64,000 nt of DNA, taken from positions 1 through 64,000 of the forward strand of contig SHNG01000006.1 in NCBI GenBank assembly GCA_004295005.1. Reading direction: 5' to 3'. This document shows positions 58,777-64,000 of this stretch, in pieces. The notes beneath the pieces were generated by a model. It had not been told where the DNA came from. It made no database searches and saw only the letters and a list, made by a program, of their open reading frames with translations. The DNA comes from Gammaproteobacteria bacterium. GTDB taxonomy: Bacteria; Pseudomonadota; Gammaproteobacteria; Xanthomonadales; Rhodanobacteraceae. Made by a program: the position numbers and the translations under genes. The first letter of the stretch is position 1; every line of letters starts with the position of its first letter.

Positions 58777-60342
58777 TCAGGCGTGCGGGCCTTCGTGGAA
58801 CTTCGGCTCCGGTTTCATGGTTTCGCCTTGGGCGGAGGACACACCACGCCCCAGATCGCTGTGGCGATAGCCATACGCCCAATACACGACCAAGCCGATG
58901 GCAGCCCAGATGAAGAACAAGCTGATCGTGTACAGCGACAGATTGACGAACAGCAGCAGGCAGCCGGCAACGGCAAGCGGGCAGACCAGCCACACCATCG
59001 GCGTCTTGAACGGGCGGTGACGATTCGGTTGTTGCTTGCGCAGGATCATCACGCCAATGGCCACCATGATGAAGGCAAACAGCGTGCCTGAATTGGAAAT
59101 GTCGGCGAGTATGCCCACCGGGAACATGGCGCCGAACAATGCCACGAACACGCCCGTGATCAAGGTGATCACGTGCGGTGTATGGAACTTCGGATGCACC
59201 TTGGAGAGGACATCCGGCAGCAGGCCATCGCGCGACATGGTGAAGAAGATGCGGGTCTGGCCATAGATCATCATCAGGATCACGGAAGGCAGGGCAAGTG
59301 CAGCAGCCAAACCAATCAAGTTGCCGATGCCGGGGAATCCGATCATGCGCATCACATGGGCCAACGGTTCCTTGCTGCACACCAGGGCTTCGGCATTGCT
59401 CAGGCAGGCGGCGGCCATTTCCGGTGTGCCCGGCGAAAGCGCACTGCCATCGGCAGCAAACATGGGAGTCGATCCCGCTGCACCCACGGCGCCATAGCCC
59501 ACCAGCAGGTAGAAAATGGTGCAGATCAGCAGCGAACCGATCAGGCCGATCGGGATGTTGCGGTTGGGATTGACGGTTTCTTCGGATGCAGTGGAAACGG
59601 CATCAAACCCGACGTAGGCGAAGAAGATGGAGGCGGCCGCCCCGAGAACACCGATGCCACCCATTGGACTGCCCCAGCCGGTTGGCAGGAAGGGCTCGAA
59701 ATTCTCGCTCTGCACGGCCGGCAGCGATATGACAATGAACGCGGTCAGGGCTGCGACCTTGATCGAGACCAGCACTGCATTGACCTTGGCGGACTTGGAT
59801 GTGCCGATCACCAGCAACCAGGTGATCACCAGCGAGATCAGGCAAGCCAGCAGATTGAATGCGCCACCGTCGTACGGTCCGGTGCGCAGCGCCATCGGCA
59901 AGGCCAGGGCGCCTGGTTCAACCAGACCGAACAGATTGGTGTGGATCAGGAGTCCGTTCATGTAGCCGGACCAGCCCACCGCCACCGCACCTGCGGCGAC
60001 CGCGTATTCAAGCACCAGGGCCCAGCCGACAATCCAGGCCAGTCCTTCGCCAAGTACGCCGTAAGTGTAGGTGTAGGCGGAGCCGGACACCGGCACCATG
60101 GAGGCAAGTTCCGCGTAGGCCAGCGCGGCCAGCGCGCACACCACGGCTGCAATCACGAACGCAATCATCATGCCCGGGCCGGCTTTCTGCCCAGCTTCCG
60201 CAGTGAGCACGAAGATGCCGGTGCCGATCACGGCACCAATGCCGAGCATGGTCAACTGGAACGCCCCCAGTTGCCGGGTCAATGCCTTCTTGCCGGCCGT
60301 TTCCAGAATCTTGTCGAGCGGTTTGACGCGCCAAAAAAGCAT
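58777..60342 (-). CDS. APC-family amino acid permease (cationic amino acid transporter type)
   Basis: This 521-residue inner-membrane transporter has about 12-14 membrane segments. The start MLFWRVKPLDKILETAGKKALTRQLGAFQLTMLGIGAVIGTGIFVLTAEAGQKAGPG is typical of the CAT subfamily (helix 1 substrate-binding GIGAVIGTGIF), and FFAYVGFDAVSTASEETVNPNRNIP is the CAT helix 6/7 signature. It probably takes up basic or neutral amino acids by cation symport; substrate is not decided by sequence. ATG 60342 is the start. It is divergent from the NUDIX gene. Confidence 0.92.
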   Translation of the reverse strand: MLFWRVKPLDKILETAGKKALTRQLGAFQLTMLGIGAVIGTGIFVLTAEAGQKAGPGMMIAFVIAAVVCALAALAYAELASMVPVSGSAYTYTYGVLGEGLAWIVGWALVLEYAVAAGAVAVGWSGYMNGLLIHTNLFGLVEPGALALPMALRTGPYDGGAFNLLACLISLVITWLLVIGTSKSAKVNAVLVSIKVAALTAFIVISLPAVQSENFEPFLPTGWGSPMGGIGVLGAAASIFFAYVGFDAVSTASEETVNPNRNIPIGLIGSLLICTIFYLLVGYGAVGAAGSTPMFAADGSALSPGTPEMAAACLSNAEALVCSKEPLAHVMRMIGFPGIGNLIGLAAALALPSVILMMIYGQTRIFFTMSRDGLLPDVLSKVHPKFHTPHVITLITGVFVALFGAMFPVGILADISNSGTLFAFIMVAIGVMILRKQQPNRHRPFKTPMVWLVCPLAVAGCLLLFVNLSLYTISLFFIWAAIGLVVYWAYGYRHSDLGRGVSSAQGETMKPEPKFHEGPHA

Positions 60343-60470
60343 CGTGATCTCCCCGAATGGTGACAACGCAGTCGCCGACATTACCGGTGGCGGGGTCGAC
60401 AGCACAAGCGGAAATCGTCGGGATGCCCCGGAAAGTCCCGGACCAGGGGCAGCGCCATACAATGCCCGCC

Positions 60471-61046
60471 ATGGATTCGAATCACCTGCACCTTGCCCGT
60501 TCGCTCGAAACACATGCGCTGCGTTGGCCTCAGGAAGCGGCCAAGGCACAGCGGTTTGTCGACCTCCTGGCCGAGGCGGGAACGGGCAAGGGTGATCCGT
60601 TCACGCGTTCACGCGAACAAGGGCATTTCACCGGCTCGGCCTGGCTGGTCAGCGCAGATGGCCGGAACGTGCTGCTGACCCATCACCGCAAGTTGGATCG
60701 CTGGCTGCAACTGGGTGGGCACGCCGATGGTGATGTCCGATTGGATCGGGTTGCCTTGCGCGAGGCCGGTGAGGAATCCGGACTCGCGGGACTGCTCGCA
60801 GAGCCGGACATCTTCGATCTCGATATCCACTGGATTCCCCAGCGGCACGAAGTCGCCGGCCATTGGCACTACGACGCACGCTACGTGATACGCGCTACGC
60901 ACTCGGAAGCTTTTGCGGTGAGCGAGGAATCCCATGCCCTGGAATGGCGCGACATTCGAGCCCTCGCCGCGGATGATGAAGTTGACGCTTCCCTGCGGCG
61001 CATGGCCGAACGTTGGCTCAGGCTCTGCCGCCAAACTCACCGGTAA
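60471..61046 (+). CDS. NUDIX hydrolase
   Basis: This 191-residue pyrophosphohydrolase-like protein has the NUDIX box [24 protein letters not shown], in which the first conserved Glu of GX5EX7REUXEEXGU is Val, while the REAGEESG catalytic core is intact. Substrate is unknown. An alternative start at 60462 adds three residues; the preceding CATACAAT may be a -10. Its 3' end overlaps the convergent efpL gene by 29 bases. Confidence 0.88.
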   Translation: MDSNHLHLARSLETHALRWPQEAAKAQRFVDLLAEAGTGKGDPFTRSREQGHFTGSAWLVSADGRNVLLTHHRKLDRWLQLGGHADGDVRLDRVALREAGEESGLAGLLAEPDIFDLDIHWIPQRHEVAGHWHYDARYVIRATHSEAFAVSEESHALEWRDIRALAADDEVDASLRRMAERWLRLCRQTHR

Positions 61047-61581
61047 CGGTGCTGACGTGGATCATCTCGCCGGTGCGGATGTATTCGGGCACCTGGATCT
61101 CGATACCCGTGGACAGCTTGGCCGGTTTCGGTCGCTTGGTGGCGGTGGCTCCCTTCAACTCGGGCGCCGTGTCGATGACTTCAAGGATCACCGAAGCCGG
61201 CAACTGCACGGCCACCGGATTCTCGTCGATGATTTGCACGTAGCAACCTTCGATGCCATCCACGATGTAGCCTGCGGCGTCACCAACCACATCCGCATCC
61301 AGCGTGTATTGGGTGTAGTCCTCGCTGTCCATGAACACGAAGGCATCACCATCCTTGTAGGAAAAACTCACCGCACGCCGGGTGACTTCGGTTTCCTTGA
61401 TTTCGTCCTCGGAGCGCAGGGAGAGATCGCATTTCACACCACCCGGCACGCTGTACATGATGAAGCGGAAGGTCACGTTGCCGCTGCGACCCTGCGCCGA
61501 ACTGCGTTCGATGTCTCGAACCTGGTAGACCTTGCCGTCGTGCTCGACGACGTTGCCGCGTTTGACTTCGGAAGCTTTCAT
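61018..61581 (-). CDS. efpL: Elongation factor P-like protein (EfpL/YeiP)
   Basis: This 187-residue three-domain protein is of the EfpL/YeiP type. It starts [40 protein letters not shown] and shows [46 protein letters not shown] and the C-terminal [30 protein letters not shown]. The tip loop has Arg (QGRSGN) rather than the modifiable Lys of canonical EF-P, in line with EfpL, which relieves ribosome stalling at proline-rich and other motifs. It overlaps the end of the NUDIX gene in a convergent arrangement. Confidence 0.92.
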   Translation of the reverse strand: MKASEVKRGNVVEHDGKVYQVRDIERSSAQGRSGNVTFRFIMYSVPGGVKCDLSLRSEDEIKETEVTRRAVSFSYKDGDAFVFMDSEDYTQYTLDADVVGDAAGYIVDGIEGCYVQIIDENPVAVQLPASVILEVIDTAPELKGATATKRPKPAKLSTGIEIQVPEYIRTGEMIHVSTVTGEFGGRA

Positions 61582-61587
61582 TATTGG

Positions 61588-61728
61588 AGCCGGGAGTGGG
61601 GAATGGGGAAAAGGGAATGGATTGAAGCCGGGAATTGAGAATCGAGAATTGGGAATAGGAAAGCAGGCAAGAACGAAGGCTCGCTCTTGATTTCAACGAT
61701 TCCCCATTCCCTATTCCCTGTTCTCGAT
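61588..61728. repeat. Purine-rich inverted repeat (GGGAATGGGGAA type)
   Basis: The left part carries GTGGGGAATGGGGAA and GGGAATAGGAA units, and the right part the complement (ATTCCCCATTCCCTATTCCC). The two halves form an imperfect inverted repeat around 61665-61695. Similar runs of GGGAAT are scattered in Xanthomonadales genomes. It fills the gap upstream of efpL and the end of the SDR gene. Confidence 0.65.
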
Positions 61729-62498
61729 CATTTGGGCGCCAATCTCACGGCACCGTCGAGGCGGATGGTTTCGCCGTTGAGATAACGATTGCCGATGATG
61801 TAGGCGACCAGATCGGCAAACTCGCCGGGCTGGCCGAGCCGCGATGGAAACGGAATCGATGCGCTGAGTGATTCCTGTACCGCCTCCGGCATGCCATCGA
61901 CCATCGGTGTCCAGAAAATCCCCGGCGCAATGGTCATGACGCGGATGCCGAAGCGGGCCAGTTCACGCGCCATCGGCAAGGTCATGCCGACCACGCCACC
62001 CTTGGATGCCGAATATGCCGCCTGTCCGATCTGGCCATCAAATGCCGCCACCGAAGCGGTGTTGACGATGACCCCGCGCTCGCCATCTTCACCCGGCTCG
62101 TTGTTCTGCATCCATTCGGCCGCGGCCTTGGCCACATTGAATGAACCGACCAGGTTAACCATCACGGTGCCGGCGAAGTTTTTGAGCGGCATGGCGCCAT
62201 CGCGCCCCAGCATGCGGCCTGCGCCGAGAATGCCGGCGCAATTGACTACGGTGTTGAGTCCGCCCATGGACTCGCGTGCGGCGGCCACGTTGGCCTTGAC
62301 GCCATCTTCATCGGTGACGTCGGTTTGCACGAAGCTCGCGTTGGCGGCACCCAGGGCAGCGACGGCAGCGGTGCCCTTGTCGGCATTGACATCGAACAGC
62401 GCGACCTTGCCGCCCTTGCCGACGATATGTTCCGCCACGCTCAGGCCAAGTCCGGATACGCCGCCGCTGATGACGGCCTTTACGGTATTGAGTTGCAT
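61728..62498 (-). CDS. SDR-family oxidoreductase (3-hydroxyacyl-CoA dehydrogenase type)
   Basis: This 256-residue short-chain dehydrogenase resembles the 3-hydroxyacyl-CoA dehydrogenase type 2 (HSD17B10) branch: MQLNTVKAVISGGVSGLGLSVAEHIV (cofactor glycine motif), VALFDVNADKG (Asp suggests NAD), VNCAGILGAGRMLG (NAG motif), VNTASVAAFDGQIGQAAYSASKGGV (Ser and Tyr-x3-Lys) and GIFWTPMVDGMPEAVQ. Function in fatty-acid beta-oxidation or branched-chain degradation is probable. The start ATG 62498 follows GAGGAAT. No partner acyl-CoA genes are adjacent. Confidence 0.9.
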   Translation of the reverse strand: MQLNTVKAVISGGVSGLGLSVAEHIVGKGGKVALFDVNADKGTAAVAALGAANASFVQTDVTDEDGVKANVAAARESMGGLNTVVNCAGILGAGRMLGRDGAMPLKNFAGTVMVNLVGSFNVAKAAAEWMQNNEPGEDGERGVIVNTASVAAFDGQIGQAAYSASKGGVVGMTLPMARELARFGIRVMTIAPGIFWTPMVDGMPEAVQESLSASIPFPSRLGQPGEFADLVAYIIGNRYLNGETIRLDGAVRLAPK

Positions 62499-62547
62499 GA
62501 TTCCTCCGTGGGCGCGGGGCCAACGGGCCCGCGCAAGGGCGCGCATT

Positions 62548-63435
62548 CTACAACGTGAGCCGACTCTCGAATCGTCGTGTCTGGCCGGATACCGGATCGG
62601 TGAATGCGATGCGCCTGGCCAGCAGCTTGAGCGGCGCGCCGAAATCATCCGCCTGGCCGGATGCAAGCTCGGGATAGAGCGGGTCATTGAGAATGGGCGC
62701 ACCGAGGCTGGCCATGTGCACACGCAATTGGTGCTTGCGACCGCTGACCGGACTCAGCGCGTAGCGCCAGATCGGGCCGTCGCGTGCCAGCACACCCATG
62801 TGGGTTTCACTGTTGGCCGGGCCTTTGCATTCGGCCATGCGAAAGAACGGCTCGCCTGCCAGCAGGCGTGATCGATGCACCCGTGGAAATTCAAGCTCCG
62901 GCAGTGCAGGTGCCAGCGCCTCGTAGAACTTGTCCACCTGATGCTCGCGGAACAGGGACTGGTAGCGCGAGCGCGTTGCCGGGTTGGTGGAAAACAGCAC
63001 CAGGCCGGCGGTCAGGCGATCGATGCGGTGCAGGGGCACCAGGTCCGCGTTGCCTGTTTGCCGGATCAGGCGCCGCAGCAGGGTTTGCTCGACGAAGCGA
63101 CCGGCCGGCGTCACGGCCAGGAAATGCGGTTTGTCCGCGACCAGCAAGTCCGCGTCCGCATGCAAGATGCATGCTTCGAATGGCAGTTCGGATTCCTGCG
63201 GAACCTCGCGAAAGTAGAGGACCTCCAGGTGCCGACGATAGGCCGTCGTCACATCCAGCGGACTGCCGTCGGCATCCAGCACGCGGCCACGCGCAAAGCG
63301 GTCGCGCCAGACCTCCGCGGGGATGCGCGGAAAGTGCGCGCACAGGCAATCCAGCACGCTGGTCCAGTCTCCTTCGGGAAGATGCAGGGTGCTTGCACCC
63401 GCCCGATCGGGTTGCGGGCTTGATCGGTTCGCCAT
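62548..63435 (-). CDS. RluA-family pseudouridine synthase
   Basis: This 295-residue protein has a divergent N-terminal region (S4-like, about 20-80), then the RluA catalytic core: HRIDRLTAGLVLFS with the catalytic Asp, ATRSRYQSLFREHQVDKFYEAL, and GRKHQLRVHMASLGAPILNDPLYPE. It modifies uridines in rRNA or tRNA; which one is not clear from the sequence. ATG 63435 (MANRSSPQPDRAG) is used; the frame is open further upstream. It is divergent from the DUF6164 gene. Confidence 0.92.
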   Translation of the reverse strand: MANRSSPQPDRAGASTLHLPEGDWTSVLDCLCAHFPRIPAEVWRDRFARGRVLDADGSPLDVTTAYRRHLEVLYFREVPQESELPFEACILHADADLLVADKPHFLAVTPAGRFVEQTLLRRLIRQTGNADLVPLHRIDRLTAGLVLFSTNPATRSRYQSLFREHQVDKFYEALAPALPELEFPRVHRSRLLAGEPFFRMAECKGPANSETHMGVLARDGPIWRYALSPVSGRKHQLRVHMASLGAPILNDPLYPELASGQADDFGAPLKLLARRIAFTDPVSGQTRRFESRLTL

Positions 63436-63492
63436 GCCGCTATTATGTGGAAGAACGTGTCCCCTCGACATCCCCTGCGCGGAATCCTGATC

Positions 63493-63861
63493 ATGGCGAA
63501 ACTCCTGTTGAACCTGCGCCATGTACCGGAAGACGAAGCGGCGGATGTTCGCGCCATGCTTGTGGAACACGACATCGGTTACTACGAGACAGAGCCGAAT
63601 CGCTGGGGCATCAGTGCGGGTGCAATCTGGATAAAGGACGATTCACGGCATCCGGATGCAATGGTGTTGATGTCTGCGTACCAAGGTCAGCGAAGTGCCC
63701 ACGCGCGTGCCCAGCGTGAACAGGCGCGTATCGACGGTAGCGCGGAAACCCTGGCGCAGCAGATCAAAAAGCAACCCCTGCGCCTGGTGTTCATCCTGTT
63801 TGCGCTGGCCATCCTGGTCGCACTCAGCCTTTGGCCGCTCTTGTTGATGGGCGCAAGCTGA
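63493..63861 (+). CDS. DUF6164 family protein
   Basis: This 122-residue protein shows MAKLLLNLRHVPEDEAADVRAMLVEHDIGYYETEPNRWGISAGAIWIKDD, which matches the DUF6164 N-terminal domain (a ferredoxin-like DUF2007-type fold), then a linker and a C-terminal membrane helix (LRLVFILFALAILVALSLWPLLL). It is an inner-membrane-anchored, probably cytosolic domain. Function is unknown. An upstream GTG or ATG would extend into the divergent promoter; ATG 63493 is chosen. Confidence 0.82.
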   Translation: MAKLLLNLRHVPEDEAADVRAMLVEHDIGYYETEPNRWGISAGAIWIKDDSRHPDAMVLMSAYQGQRSAHARAQREQARIDGSAETLAQQIKKQPLRLVFILFALAILVALSLWPLLLMGAS

Positions 63862-63878
63862 GTGCGGGCAGGCGCGGT

Positions 63879-64000
63879 TCAGTCGCTGCCGATGAAATCC
63901 GACTTGGACAGTTCGACTCCGCAATGACGCAGGATCGCGTAAGCCGTCGTGCAATGGAAAAACACATTCGGAATGACGAAATTCAGAAGATAGCCTTGCC
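63879..64000 (-). CDS. DUF1993 domain protein (partial, 3' end)
   Basis: The minus strand at the window's right edge reads ...GYLLNFVIPNVFFHCTTAYAILRHCGVELSKSDFIGSD followed by TGA (63879-63881). The pattern FxxPNxFFHxxTAYAILRHxGVxLxKxDF is the C-terminus of DUF1993 proteins, which fall in the DinB-like helical-bundle clan. Only the last 39 codons are visible; the gene continues outside the window. Confidence 0.85.
   Translation of the reverse strand, partial: QGYLLNFVIPNVFFHCTTAYAILRHCGVELSKSDFIGSD

Overview
The window is a compact, GC-rich chromosomal segment of a gammaproteobacterium. The order ispD-ispF-truD-surE-pcm-nlpD-rpoS, rlmE-ftsH-folP, tRNA cluster-tig-clpP-clpX-lon-hup-tRNA-ppiD, gloB-methyltransferase-rnhA-dnaQ and ccmABCDEFGHI, together with CGTCATTCCGGCGCAAGCC-type palindromic repeats and a MetX with a serine-succinyltransferase-like signature, points to the Xanthomonadales (Lysobacterales), perhaps near Rhodanobacteraceae. 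The lineage is an inference from gene order; no 16S gene is present.

Layout. 1-424: repeat-rich intergenic DNA. 0.4-3.8 kb (minus): parE, a lipoprotein truncated globin and a DUF3034 protein. 4.1-8.99 kb (plus): pyrG-kdsA-eno-ftsB-ispD. A palindromic element at 9.0 kb separates ispD from ispF-truD, which is followed by a small lipoprotein and an oppositely oriented Smr gene. 11.9-15.9 kb: surE-pcm-yqaA-nlpD-rpoS, then two minus-strand genes (Mth938-like and yhbY). 16.7-20.3 kb: rlmE-ftsH-folP.

20.4-30.4 kb is the accessory region: four co-directional, closely packed genes encoding an exported caspase-like protease with Sel1 repeats, a 1518-residue DUF11/W-x-C repeat protein, an autotransporter-type beta-barrel protein with a Calx-beta-like passenger, and a transmembrane Ser/Thr kinase lacking the HRD arginine. 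I consider this the best candidate for an uncharacterised envelope or surface system. It lies where folP's usual neighbour glmM would be expected.

30.4-40.2 kb: five tRNAs, then the protein quality-control block tig-clpP-clpX-lon, hup, tRNA-Val, a candidate small RNA, and ppiD. 40.2-47.1 kb: fabI and mltD-gloB (minus), then methyltransferase-rnhA-dnaQ and a multihaem cytochrome (plus). 47.3-57.1 kb (minus): PP2C phosphatase, tRNA-Leu, cysteine dioxygenase, MetX-family acyltransferase and the complete cytochrome c maturation operon ccmA-I, with most ccm genes overlapping by 1-8 bases. 57.3-64 kb: rmuC, an amino acid permease, a NUDIX hydrolase, efpL, an SDR dehydrogenase, an RluA-type pseudouridine synthase, a DUF6164 protein and the 3' end of a DUF1993 gene.

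Functionally the window is mainly housekeeping: nucleotide and KDO synthesis, isoprenoids, stress sigma factor, proteolysis, tRNA/rRNA modification and cytochrome maturation. The cytochrome at 45.75 kb would be a client of the Ccm system encoded nearby.
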